A stretch of 64,000 nucleotides of DNA. It comes from JBGQMW01 sp963769845. Lineage in GTDB: Archaea > Thermoproteota > Bathyarchaeia > Bathyarchaeales > Bathycorpusculaceae. Numbering within the stretch: the first letter of the stretch is position 1; each line of letters starts with the position of its first letter. The stretch spans positions 1-64,000 of the forward strand of contig CAVYNL010000015.1 of NCBI GenBank assembly GCA_963769845.1. Direction: 5' to 3'. The position numbers and the translations under genes are program-made. The notes under the pieces are model-generated. The model worked only from the letters and a program-made list of their open reading frames with translations, was not told the DNA's origin and did not search any database. This document shows, piece after piece, positions 35,526 through 43,657 of this stretch.

Positions 35526-36234
35526 CTAGGCGTTCACCCTTGGTCAAAATCCGCGAAACCTCCGCCGAAACAACTTCCAAATCTGAAGGGACGATCTCCT
35601 CCGTTCGCAACGGCTGGAGCCCACACAAGTACGCTTCGCTTCCGACAAGCTGAACGTGAAGCTTGCACATCGGAAGCTTGAAAACCTCGTAAACTTTTTC
35701 CGCCACCTTGCCGACCACGCCGTTTGTCTCGGTCTTTCCGAAGAACGATTTTGCTGTGAGCATCTCGCCCCTGAGGGGCTGTACGCACACAGAGAACTTG
35801 TAGTTCATGCTCAGGCTTTTGACGGCTCGGTAGAGTGCACTCCTATTCTTTGCGGTTTTGAAGCCGTCGTAACAAAAGGGGTTGACCGCGAACACGACGA
35901 CCGGGAACCCGTACTCACTGATTATATGTTTCACAGAGCCAGTAACAAGATACGGCAGAGTCGGAATTCCTGCTTTCGAAGCTTTAAGCAGCAAAAGCGG
36001 CGTTCTGCTGGCGGCAATCATGTTTTCTGTCGTGGGAATTACCGAGTTGCCGAGGACCTCTGCATGCATGGAAACATAGTAAGCCGTCTTCAGGTACCTG
36101 TAGTCGTTGTTGAGATTGAGAGTAAAATCTTTAGTTGATGAGTTGAGGAATGCTGCGGGTTTCATCGTTGGCAAGTCTTTTGTGAGGCCTATGTTAGAGA
36201 CAACCAGCACCCATGTGACACCAGATAACTGCAA
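35518..36234 (-). CDS. RLAN-type companion of the ATP-grasp ligase
   Basis: A 238-residue protein. Its first half matches the RLAN domain (RimK-like ATP-grasp N-terminal): STKDFTLNLNNDYRYLKTAYYVSMHAEVLGNSVIPTTENM. In most organisms this domain is fused in front of a RimK-like ATP-grasp domain; here it is a separate gene translated just ahead of it. The second half (GMPTLPYLV-like then KLHVQLVGSEAYLCGLQPL) looks like a degenerate ATP-grasp scaffold without clear ATP-binding lysines. A TATA-like box 20 bases upstream suggests a nearly leaderless start at 36234. Confidence 0.75.
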   Translation of the reverse strand: MQLSGVTWVLVVSNIGLTKDLPTMKPAAFLNSSTKDFTLNLNNDYRYLKTAYYVSMHAEVLGNSVIPTTENMIAASRTPLLLLKASKAGIPTLPYLVTGSVKHIISEYGFPVVVFAVNPFCYDGFKTAKNRSALYRAVKSLSMNYKFSVCVQPLRGEMLTAKSFFGKTETNGVVGKVAEKVYEVFKLPMCKLHVQLVGSEAYLCGLQPLRTEEIVPSDLEVVSAEVSRILTKGERLVG

Positions 36235-36254
36235 AGTTCGCTATTACAGCTTAC

Positions 36255-36263
36255 GTATTTAAG
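36255..36263 (-). promoter_or_regulatory. TATA box for the RLAN/ATP-grasp pair
   Basis: The minus strand reads CTTAAATAC, 21-29 bases before the first codon at 36234, consistent with a leaderless archaeal transcript. Confidence 0.5.
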
Positions 36264-36275
36264 ATTAACTGTACG

Positions 36276-36283
36276 TTTATAAT
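36276..36283 (+). promoter_or_regulatory. TATA box for the plus-strand small ORF and YkgJ-type gene
   Basis: TTTATAAT lies 18-25 bases upstream of GTG 36301, back-to-back with the divergent promoter at 36255. Confidence 0.45.
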
Positions 36284-36300
36284 CAATTTCTGAGAAACAA

Positions 36301-36467
36301 GTGAACGCGAGAGGAGCCTGAACGTACAAAAGTCTGGAGGGAACCTGTCAGAACTGGTAAGGAAGGAAATCGAGAAGAAGAGTCAGCGAACAGACTTCAG
36401 AGAGGCGGTTGTGCATGCGTATTCGAAACTTATAAGAAGTCTTGTGAGTAATCAACCCTTCTTCTAG
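36301..36467 (+). CDS. Short helical ORF upstream of the YkgJ-type gene (one frame change)
   Basis: GTG 36301 begins MNARGA; after one frame change near 36319 the sequence continues NVQKSGGNLSELVRKEIEK and HAYSKLIRSLVSNQ, an amphipathic, protein-like stretch ending at a TAG directly followed by the ATG at 36468. Position between a TATA box and the next gene supports a small leaderless gene of about 55 residues. Not recognised. The frame change lowers confidence. Confidence 0.35.
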
Positions 36468-37038
36468 ATGTTGGGACCTTCGGTGACTGCGAAAAAAGAA
36501 TCTGAAAGACAGAACAACTTTTTCGACACGTGCAATAAGTGCAAAACCTCTTACAGTTGCTGTAACGACACGACGCCGCCCATTGCGCGCGAGCGCAAGA
36601 AAGTCATAGAGGCTTACTTGAAGGAGAAGAAGATCATTGTTGCTGAGCCCTTTGAGAGGACGGAGTACACTTTCCCCAGACTGAACGCAAGTCATGTACT
36701 GCGTTTTCCAAGACCCGAGAACGCGGAGGTGCATGGTGCATCCTGTGAAGCCAGAAACCTGCGTTGCCGGTCCGATAACCTTTGACATCAACGTTAAAAC
36801 TGGCAAGATTGAATGGTACGTGAAGATGGACAAGATCTGTCAACTTGCGGGCGTAGTGTACGAAGACAAGAGATTGTTGGAGAAGCATTTGAAGTCTGCC
36901 AGAAAGGAGATTCTTCGGCTTCTGAGGGAGCTTGATTCCGGAGATTTGAGGGCGATATTGAAGAAGTCTGAGCCTGAGACTTTCAAGATAGCCGAGGAAG
37001 ACGCTGACAGAAAAGTGCTGGCCAAGCTGACAGCGTGA
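36468..37038 (+). CDS. YkgJ-family cysteine-cluster protein (one frameshift)
   Basis: A Zn/Fe-chelating cysteine-cluster protein (PF03692). The first piece (36468 to ~36690) has CNKCKTSYSCCNDTTPPIARE; the second (from ~36690) has YCVFQDPRTRRCMVHPVKPETCVAGP, the paired second half of the motif, then a charged helical tail. One base shift near 36685-36695 separates them. About 190 residues when repaired. The family is thought to bind a metal or Fe-S cluster; its substrate is unknown. Confidence 0.75.
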
Positions 37039-37065
37039 AAAACGGGCTGTTTTTCTCAGCATGGG

Positions 37066-38301
37066 CTATTGTGTCCGTCGTAGCAGGTCGTCTCGTCTCT
37101 GCAGTAGCTTGTCGAATTGTTCATCGGTGATTTTGTCTTCCACGAGCATTCTTATGATTGTTCTGGACATGTTGTCCATTTCTTGGTTGAATTTTATCAG
37201 GTCTTTTGAGTACATGTCGTACACGGTGACGAGGCTCTTGAAGAGGCGGTGGTACAGTCTGCTTCTGTGCCATATTTTCCTGCCGCGGAGTCCTGTGAAG
37301 CTTAAAACCAGTAGTGAGGCTATGGCCGCCCATCCTCCTGGAGTGACAAACCAGAGGCTTGCGCCTTCCCAGAAGGCTTGGCCGAATGATTTTGCGGGTG
37401 GACCGCTTATAACGGTGAACGATGCTGGATATCGTTCGCCTCTTGGTATGACGAAGGTTGCTGTGTTGCCCTTGAGTAGGCTCATGTTGGCGGGTGATGC
37501 TTCCCTTACTTCTGTGTTGGGGGGCATGTTTATGTCGATTGCCTGCTGGATCCTGAAGGTGTATCCTCGATAGTCTGCTGAAACGGGGATCGTCAGCGTG
37601 TAATTGTCCTCGTGTTGACTTAGGATGTTGGCCGGGGCTACGAAGCGCAGATTGTAGGAGACGCCGCTCTGGCTCCATTCTTTGTGGAACTCGAACAGTT
37701 TCAGGCTGCCTGTTGAGACGGGTGTCAGGTCGAAGCCTGTGAGCCAGCTTTCCAGTTTTCCTTCGCCCGCGAAGTATTCTGGTATGTGGGTGATGTGGAA
37801 CCACGTGTACATTTCAGCGCTGTTTGCTGTGTCGTTGAAGGAGTATTTCACTTTGGTCGTGTTCAAAGGTATGCCGTACCAGTCGGTGTCCATCTGCCAG
37901 GATAGGTCAAGCCACTGGTTGGGGTTTGTTTTCACGAAGTTGCCGAAATCATCAAACGTGTTGAACGTTGCTGCATAGTAGTATTCTACCATCGGCTTCA
38001 CGAGAGTCCAATTGAACTGCTCGTACGTTTCAACGAATATGTCATTCGCTGCGACTAGGCTTTCGCGCATGGAATACTGGTACCATGAGCCGTCTGTTAT
38101 GGCTCCGGGAGCTTGCGCTATTGCCCCGTCCTCAACCCATTTCACCTGTTCCAATGAAGCGTCAATAACATCGTGCACGTACCAAACGTTGTCGTCTGCA
38201 CACCGTGCCATTCTCTGCGTTGAAGCCAATGCAAGCGTCACAACGACGACGAGGAGGATCTGAGCACCAAGAAGTATTTTCTTCATTCCTTTTCTCTCCA
38301 A
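37066..38301 (-). CDS. Secreted protein with C-terminal membrane anchor and coiled coil
   Basis: A 411-residue protein: signal peptide (MKKILLGAQILLVVVVTLALA; start at 38301 or at ATG 38286), a ~280-residue extracellular beta-rich region with many tryptophans and sequons (NWTL, NDTAN, NYTL), one transmembrane helix (GWAAIASLLVLSFTGL, about 327-342) and a basic cytoplasmic tail forming a helix (SKDLIKFNQEMDNMSRTIIRMLVEDKITDEQFDKLLQRRDDLL). The tail resembles that of the protein at 46196-47908. It may sense or bind something outside and pass it to the tail, but no family is recognised. Confidence 0.75.
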   Translation of the reverse strand: MERKGMKKILLGAQILLVVVVTLALASTQRMARCADDNVWYVHDVIDASLEQVKWVEDGAIAQAPGAITDGSWYQYSMRESLVAANDIFVETYEQFNWTLVKPMVEYYYAATFNTFDDFGNFVKTNPNQWLDLSWQMDTDWYGIPLNTTKVKYSFNDTANSAEMYTWFHITHIPEYFAGEGKLESWLTGFDLTPVSTGSLKLFEFHKEWSQSGVSYNLRFVAPANILSQHEDNYTLTIPVSADYRGYTFRIQQAIDINMPPNTEVREASPANMSLLKGNTATFVIPRGERYPASFTVISGPPAKSFGQAFWEGASLWFVTPGGWAAIASLLVLSFTGLRGRKIWHRSRLYHRLFKSLVTVYDMYSKDLIKFNQEMDNMSRTIIRMLVEDKITDEQFDKLLQRRDDLLRRTQ

Positions 38302-38467
38302 TGATGTTCCCGGCGAACAGCCGATTTATTGGACGTTGCAGCATATATATCGGTTGCTGATTCAAGCGTTACAGCGACGTTTGAGCCACACGTACAAGTT
38401 GACACACATGGATGATCAGCTGGACGCAATGAAGATAGAAGAAAAAGTTTGGAGTTCGTTGTGAACT

Positions 38468-39061
38468 CTAGACGTATTTCTGTTCTTTGTCGCAGTACCA
38501 TCTTTGGTATTGTTGTATGTACCTTAGCGGGCCGCCGCAGGTTGGACACGTCTGTGCTGCCATTCCAGGCGGTGGTGGAGGTGCGGCTGCGGAAGGTGCG
38601 CGCTGGAACTTGAGGGCGCCGATCATTGGCATTTTCAAGCCATCGAAAATTGAGGACAGAAAGCCACCCAAGGAGTAGAAGACCAGTGCGAAGACGAGCG
38701 ATATTCCCCAAGTCTGGAACCCTGAACCCCAGTCTCCTCCATAGACCGCTAATGCACCAATGGTCATGAACAGAGTTATGAATAGATAGGCTAAGAATGC
38801 CATTATACCTACTGTCAGGCCTTCCATTTTGCTTGTGACTTTATGCATTCGGTAGTGCAAGTATCCTGCAATGACACCTGCTGGGATGTAGGCGAATATG
38901 CCGTTTATGACGTTCATCGCTGCGGTTCTGCCCAAGTCTCTAAACAGGAGTGTTTGAAGACCTCCCAAGGGAGCGGAGGCAGCAATTGCTGTGCCGATTG
39001 CGAACCCGATGACTCCAAGAGCGATATAGTCTTTCAGTAATGCCTCTTCTTTCATGCTCAT
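38468..39061 (-). CDS. Four-helix membrane protein with C-terminal zinc ribbon
   Basis: A 197-residue protein with four hydrophobic helices (about 11-30, 46-65, 80-103 and 115-137), a proline-rich linker (APPPPPGMAAQ) and a zinc-ribbon tail (TCPTCGGPLRYIQQYQRWYC). The tail ends DKEQKYV, lacking the fourth Cys that the plus-strand paralogue has. It is divergent from that paralogue at 39243, and the promoter space between them holds a clear TATA box. Confidence 0.8.
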   Translation of the reverse strand: MSMKEEALLKDYIALGVIGFAIGTAIAASAPLGGLQTLLFRDLGRTAAMNVINGIFAYIPAGVIAGYLHYRMHKVTSKMEGLTVGIMAFLAYLFITLFMTIGALAVYGGDWGSGFQTWGISLVFALVFYSLGGFLSSIFDGLKMPMIGALKFQRAPSAAAPPPPPGMAAQTCPTCGGPLRYIQQYQRWYCDKEQKYV

Positions 39062-39184
39062 TTTCCCATTTTCCTTAGAATAGTCTATTCCAGCACGATC
39101 GTATATAACACTTGTTTCTTGTTTGGGTCGAGGCAGAATCTGTCAGAATGTCTGTTCTGATATTCGAAGGTGCGTTTGTAAAGT

Positions 39185-39194
39185 CTTATATACT
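39185..39194 (+). promoter_or_regulatory. TATA box upstream of the plus-strand zinc-ribbon membrane protein
   Basis: CTTATATACT lies about 50 bases before ATG 39243; the intervening sequence includes TTTCCATATCG. Confidence 0.45.
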
Positions 39195-39242
39195 AAGAAA
39201 AGGTGAAACATGTTTCCATATCGTCTCTAGCGGTGGAATTGA

Positions 39243-39812
39243 ATGAGTCTTAGAGAAGGCTATTTGCATGATTATCTTGCGGCGAGCCTCGTTGGCGTAG
39301 GCTTTGGGATGATTATGGCTGCTCCTGCAGGAACAGCGCTTGGTGATTGGGGCAAATACATCGGTGCAATTGTCGTAGCCGGCATTTTTGGTTTCCTTCC
39401 AGGAGGTCTATTGGCTGCCTATATTAACTTCAGATTCCATCGCACCGGAGACAACTTGGAGATGAACGGGCTGAGTGCTGGTTTCTTCGCGGCCTTCGTG
39501 TATATGATTCTTGACCTCATAACCACTCTTGAATTCGCGATCATGGGTTCTGATGCGGCGAAGATTTTCATAGCATGGGTGATATCCGTGGCTTTTGCTT
39601 TCCTATTCTTCACGCTTGGAGGTTACCTAATGGGAATGCTTGAACGGAGACCATTTGCGATGCCAGGAATATTCAACCTGTCGCATATCTCGCGTGGTCC
39701 GCCGCCTCCGCCGGTGGCCGCTGCACAGACATGTCCTACTTGTGGTCGGCCTTTGACTTTTGTTCAGCAGTATAACAGGTGGTACTGCCAGAACTGCAAG
39801 AAATACGCGTGA
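39243..39812 (+). CDS. Four-helix membrane protein with C-terminal zinc ribbon (paralogue)
   Basis: A 189-residue paralogue of the divergent protein at 38468, with the same order: helices (YLAASLVGVGFGMIMA at the start), loop FRFHRTGDNLEMNGLSAGF, more helices, a linker (RGPPPPPVAAAQ) and a full CxxC...CxxC zinc ribbon (CPTCGRPLTFVQQYNRWYCQNC). Frame intact. No known function. Confidence 0.8.
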   Translation: MSLREGYLHDYLAASLVGVGFGMIMAAPAGTALGDWGKYIGAIVVAGIFGFLPGGLLAAYINFRFHRTGDNLEMNGLSAGFFAAFVYMILDLITTLEFAIMGSDAAKIFIAWVISVAFAFLFFTLGGYLMGMLERRPFAMPGIFNLSHISRGPPPPPVAAAQTCPTCGRPLTFVQQYNRWYCQNCKKYA

Positions 39813-39869
39813 CAGAAATCAGTCTAAACAAAGGATAGAGAAAATAAAAAGTGTAGAATGTGGCGTTGT

Positions 39870-40211
39870 CTAGACATATTTTTTGTCTTTGTAGCAGTAC
39901 CATCTTTGATATTGTTGTATGTAGGTTAGGGGTCCTCCGCACGTGGGGCAGACTGGTGTCTGGGCTTGTTGTGCCTGTACTGCTGGTTGCGGGCCGAAAG
40001 TCTGCGGTTGGGTTGATTGGGTCTTCAGTACAACGAAGTCTCCCGCTGCCTGAATGTCGTCCCACGCGACTTCTTTGGTCTCGCCCTTCTTCGTCTCTAC
40101 CATGAGCGTCATCCCGACTTTGCCTACGGTGAACGCGATGTCTTGCACTGTTCCGATGTCATAACCGTCGCTGTCGATCACCTGCATGCCGATGAGTCTG
40201 TCTTTCGTCAT
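39870..40211 (-). CDS. PRC-barrel protein with C-terminal zinc ribbon
   Basis: From ATG 40211, residues 1-65 form a PRC-barrel (KDRLIGMQVIDSDGYDIGTVQDIAF, then VEKT-type strand and VAWDDIQAAGDFVVLK), a Gln/Pro-rich linker, and the same zinc-ribbon tail as the two neighbouring membrane proteins (CPTCGGPLTYIQQYQRWYC). PRC barrels bind RNA, proteins or cytoskeletal elements; in archaea CdpA/CdpB-type PRC proteins act in cell division. The open frame extends to 40241 (start MSRVEKEK) and either start is possible. Confidence 0.8.
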   Translation of the reverse strand: MTKDRLIGMQVIDSDGYDIGTVQDIAFTVGKVGMTLMVETKKGETKEVAWDDIQAAGDFVVLKTQSTQPQTFGPQPAVQAQQAQTPVCPTCGGPLTYIQQYQRWYCYKDKKYV

Positions 40212-40438
40212 GGCTTTCTTCTCTTTTTCTACTCTGGACATTCTCTATCACTTCTGCTGTTTGAATCTTTAGCATGTCGATGTCTTATAAGTTTTAAGAC
40301 TCAGGGATAAGTCTTCAAGGTTGAAGCTTCTGAAAGGGTCTGGTGACCCAGTTACGTAGGCTAATGTTGGCGTTGTGCTATTGTTTGAGCGAAAATGATA
40401 AAAACATGTCGGGTTGAAATAGTGTGCGAGATGGAAGA

Positions 40439-40961
40439 ATGTCTACAGGTTACGGAACTACAGGTACGCAAGTCGATATGGGTACTCATTGGCTCTTAAG
40501 GATTGTTGCGGCTCTGATTGACAGCATACCTTGGATTGTCATTGGCTGGGTTCTCTGGTGGGTGCTTGTCTGGAACGGGAAGGGAGCACCTCTTTATGGA
40601 GCACTCGCAGGAATGTGGTGGTTAGTCTACATTTTCCTCATGCCAATCCTTTACGGCTTACTGTACGTGGTCTATTGTACCATAATGGAATCATCAGCCT
40701 CCTGCGGCGACTCTGGGCAAGCGAGTTATGGGCTTGAAAGTGCAGATGCTCAACGGCAGTAAGGCACCGTCAAATAAGGTGTTGACCAGAAACATAAGCA
40801 AGATACTCTGGTTCATTTTCCTCATCGACATTCTGGTCGGCATAGCTACCCCTGGGCCCGACCCGCGTCAGAGATATTTCGACCGCATGGCAGGAACAAC
40901 AGTGGTCTCCGTGAGACAAGCCTTTGCGAATGTTCCACCGCCGCCGCCACCACCAAGTTGA
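40439..40961 (+). CDS. RDD-family membrane protein (one frameshift)
   Basis: RDD proteins are small membrane proteins, some of them transporters or ion exchangers. The first part has LLRIVAALIDSIPWIVIGWVL, the family-opening helix with a RxxAxxID motif, and a second helix. After a frame change near 40695 it continues GKRVMGLKVQM, ILWFIFLIDILVGI and DPRQRYFDRMAGTTVV, the typical ending. The C-terminus is a proline tract (NVPPPPPPPS) as in the neighbouring genes, but no zinc ribbon follows. About 170 residues when repaired. Confidence 0.75.
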
Positions 40962-41113
40962 CCTTTGTCACCAAGAACGGATTTGAAGGGCTAAGCCTCT
41001 CTTCGCAGACTTCCACTTTTCTTCGAACATCATACGCAGCACGTGTTTTTGGAGCAACCATGTGTGCGAAAGACTGAAGAAGCATCACAACTGATCAACA
41101 GGCGGCGAAAATC

Positions 41114-42050
41114 ATGACTGAACATTCTTATCCGCTTCCTCCGCCTCCTGAGACGCCTACTTCTGAGGTGATGGCTTCCACGGTCCGAAGACGAACTTCT
41201 TCCCAAGACTGAGAGAAATGCTGGTTCGCATCGAGAGCCCTGCAGCTACTCGAGTCAAGAAAGGTCTTCGTGTTGGCTTGTTCGTAGCATTGCTGTTTTC
41301 AGCATTCGTGGGATTGATTCTTTCTATACTTGCGGAGTTGCCGTTCCTTGCGCTTGGAGTATTCTTGGTCGTCGGCTTGGGGCCAGTCATAGAAGAACTG
41401 TTAAAAGCCCTGGGCATGCTAGTCGTTGTATTCTGTGGTGTGGAAGAAAATCCCCAACCGCCGCTACGGCGCTGCCTTGGGGGCGGCAGCAGGACTGGGT
41501 TTTGCAGTGGCTGAGACGATATTGTACGTTTACGGCTATGCAGTAAACAACAGACCTTGAGGTGAGTTTAATGAGAATCCTTATCACACCTCTTATGCAT
41601 CCTCTTTGGTCAGCGTTTGTTGGAATAGGAGCGTTCACACTTGCGCCCCAGAAACAAGTCTCTCGCAGCACATCCTTGGGCATTTCCGCAGTTTTCTTGT
41701 TCATGGGAATAGCCAACCATATTTGCTGGAACGGAGTTGATGTTGCCCTAACGGTCGCATTTTCTCAGAATGGTCTTGCCCACACTGATGACGGTGGTAG
41801 TCGTTTTTCCGTTGTTTGCTCTGATGCTAAGAGACTTTCTCGGCGGGCACTTCAACTTCCAGAACTTCTTTCAGCCTCTGTCAGAGCGCCCGCTTCTCTT
41901 TGAGTCTACCACGCTGGCACCGCCACCTCCCCCACCACCTCTCCAAGACAGTGAGGGCAACTTGCCTTTTTCTCATCGCACTGAGTCAACAGGAACAGAA
42001 CTGTCTGGTAGCTCGGATTGCGAAAGAAGTGGCGGGCCCGAGGGGATTTG
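41114..42050 (+). pseudogene. PrsW-type intramembrane protease remnant or multiply frameshifted gene
   Basis: PrsW proteases cut membrane-bound anti-sigma or signalling proteins. Pieces in different frames read MTEHSYPLPPPPETPTSEV (41114), then SPAATRVKKGLRVGLF, LVVGLGPVIEELLKALGML with the catalytic EExxK, RRYGAALGAAAGLGFAVAE (glycine motif), and TPLMHPLWSAFVGIGAF with the His motif, followed by NHICWNG. The end has a proline tract (LAPPPPPPPL). At least three frame shifts (near 41170, 41455, 41540 and 41800) are needed. It may be decayed, or error-rich like its neighbours. The reading frame runs into the tRNA gene after 42030. Confidence 0.65.
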
Positions 42051-42146
42051 AACCCCTGTTCTCCGGCTTTCTTCCGTTTGGAACGCCCGGAGGCTTGCGC
42101 ACCGGGTTGTGGTTCGACGCCTTAATCCTGACTGGGCTACGGGCCC
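42033..42146 (-). tRNA. tRNA, probably intron-containing; anticodon not assigned
   Basis: On the minus strand the acceptor GGGCCCG (42146-42140) pairs with CGGGCCC, followed by G and an encoded CCA (42032-42030). The T arm is AGGGG-TTCAAAT-CCCCT and the D arm GCCC...AGGC. About 114 bases separate the ends, some 38 more than a normal tRNA, so one or more introns or an insertion lie between the D arm and the 3' half of the anticodon arm (AAGCCGG). I could not place the splice sites, and thus cannot name the amino acid. The 3' half resembles that of the tRNA-Arg at 26607. Confidence 0.7.
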
Positions 42147-42185
42147 GCGGTAGAGCCTAGTCTTTCTAGGGATTAATGGTTGCTG

Positions 42186-42686
42186 TTAGATTTCGACGAG
42201 TTCTTCGTTTATCCACCATGCTTTCTTCTTTCCAGATTTTTCTCCAGGATAGTACTCTATCACTGTTTTTCCGAGTTGCTTTCTTGATGTTTTCTGTATC
42301 CTTCTCAGTCTGTTTAGGACTAGCCACCTGTTTGTTTTCAGGTAGTCTGCGAGTTCCGGTGTCGTTGCACCCTTGTAGTGAATGAGGTAGTCTATCAGTT
42401 TGTGGTCTGTTTCGTCCATGCCGAACGTGTGCGGGTTGGCCTTTCCCTGCCCGTATGTTAGGAGTTCCAGATCTGCGAGATACTTCTTGATTTCTGCGAG
42501 TTCTTTTTCCATTCTACCCATTCTTTTTTCCAGGTCCAAGACTTTGTCTGGCCTGGGAGTTTTCTGTAGCTTCTCCATTATGGCATCTCTGATGAAATCG
42601 CTTCGGTTCCCTTCAGGAACACGGAGAGCCATCTCTTCGTAGATTTGTTCTGGGATCTTCGCAGACACGACTCTCGTCTCACCCAT
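42186..42686 (-). CDS. Ribbon-helix-helix regulator with C-terminal winged-helix
   Basis: A 166-residue regulator. Residues 1-40 form a ribbon-helix-helix (TRVVSAKIPEQIYEEMALRV then NRSDFIRDAIMEKL). Residues 48-75 are a coiled coil (VLDLEKRMGRMEKELAEIKKYL). The C-terminal half contains a winged-helix (KLIDYLIHYKGATTPELADYLKTNRWLVLNRLRRIQ). Such RHH-plus-HTH proteins are archaeal transcription factors. No operator is obvious. It ends 40 bases from the tRNA. Confidence 0.82.
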   Translation of the reverse strand: MGETRVVSAKIPEQIYEEMALRVPEGNRSDFIRDAIMEKLQKTPRPDKVLDLEKRMGRMEKELAEIKKYLADLELLTYGQGKANPHTFGMDETDHKLIDYLIHYKGATTPELADYLKTNRWLVLNRLRRIQKTSRKQLGKTVIEYYPGEKSGKKKAWWINEELVEI

Positions 42687-42927
42687 AGCTGCAGCCTCTC
42701 TTACTCATTATTAGGGCTCTTATTATTTCATGTTTTCTTCGCATGCTGCAAGACAAGGGCAAGTCGCCTTTGAGCCTGCGAAGCGCGAAGCTATGCAGCT
42801 GGCCAAGATGCTGAGGAGTAAGGGTGAGTTCGAACCAGCGCTTAGGCCTGAAGAAATTGAAGATACGTCACTGTCTAATGTGTGCTGGAGAAGTCTAGGA
42901 ATTGGTTCAAGCCCGCTCAGTGGGTCA

Positions 42928-43494
42928 TCAAGCAAGCTTCGTAGGTGACGCGTTCCTTATTCCAGTCAGCACGTTGCAGCGGTTCTTCACGGTTTCGCAG
43001 AACTTGCTGCGCAGTTCCTCGCCGAGGACTTTTCGCTCTCTAAGAAGCAGTGTTCTCCTTGCGAGTTCGGTGTCGCCCAGCGAGGCGAACCACGCTTCGA
43101 AGTCTCCCCGGTTGAGATGGAATTCCAACGAGGGCACGTCCACTTTGGCGAGTTTGTCGGAGAGATCTCCCAGGCTCGCAGCGTAGATGTTCAGAGGCTT
43201 GCCTACGTCCGCATAAAAATGGAAAGACTTGTCAACGGGCAGGTACGCCAGAATCTCTGCAGCTTTTTCTTTGCTTATCTGCGGTAGGCCCAAGGCTCTT
43301 CTACCCGCCTCGGTAACTGCGTATGTTCCTTTCTCGACAGTCTTCGCGTAGTTCATCTTGGCAAGACCTAATATGTGCATCATTACGGGAGGAAAGGCCA
43401 ACCCAGCTTCCTTCGCTATCTCACTGGCCTTGGCGGGCTTATCCATCAGCCACATCGTTTCCAGAATGAGACGTTTAACAGGTGATAGACTCAT
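42928..43494 (-). CDS. Winged-helix protein with DUF5752-like domain
   Basis: A 188-residue protein: N-terminal winged helix (VKRLILETMWLMDKPAKASEIAKEAGLAFPPVMMHILGL; residues 6-70) and a C-terminal domain (SFHFYADVGKPLNIYAASL, LEFHLNRGDFEAWFASLGD) that fits DUF5752, often linked to sugar-metabolism genes. It is divergent from the GT4 glycosyltransferase, which supports a regulatory or partner role. The domain identification is from memory of the pattern. Confidence 0.7.
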   Translation of the reverse strand: MSLSPVKRLILETMWLMDKPAKASEIAKEAGLAFPPVMMHILGLAKMNYAKTVEKGTYAVTEAGRRALGLPQISKEKAAEILAYLPVDKSFHFYADVGKPLNIYAASLGDLSDKLAKVDVPSLEFHLNRGDFEAWFASLGDTELARRTLLLRERKVLGEELRSKFCETVKNRCNVLTGIRNASPTKLA

Positions 43495-43657
43495 TTTGTT
43501 GCACTCTCACTATTTTATCGGATGTTCCTAATAGGCTTTTCATGTTCACAATCGAGGAGTGATAGGCGCAGGTAGTTAGGTATTATCGATTAGGAAAGTA
43601 AATAAGCAATGTTAAAGTAGCCCCTAGGCACTGCTGTAAGGAACGGAGCCAGACAGA

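Noticed and set aside
41900..42160. Plus-strand ORF ending ...AGPRGFEPLFSG
   Set aside because: This peptide is the well-known artefact of translating through a tRNA 3' half on the opposite strand; it covers the tRNA at 42033-42146.
42730..42948. Plus-strand 72-residue ORF between two regulators
   Set aside because: No family, no ribosome-binding site, and its end overlaps the DUF5752-like gene antisense.
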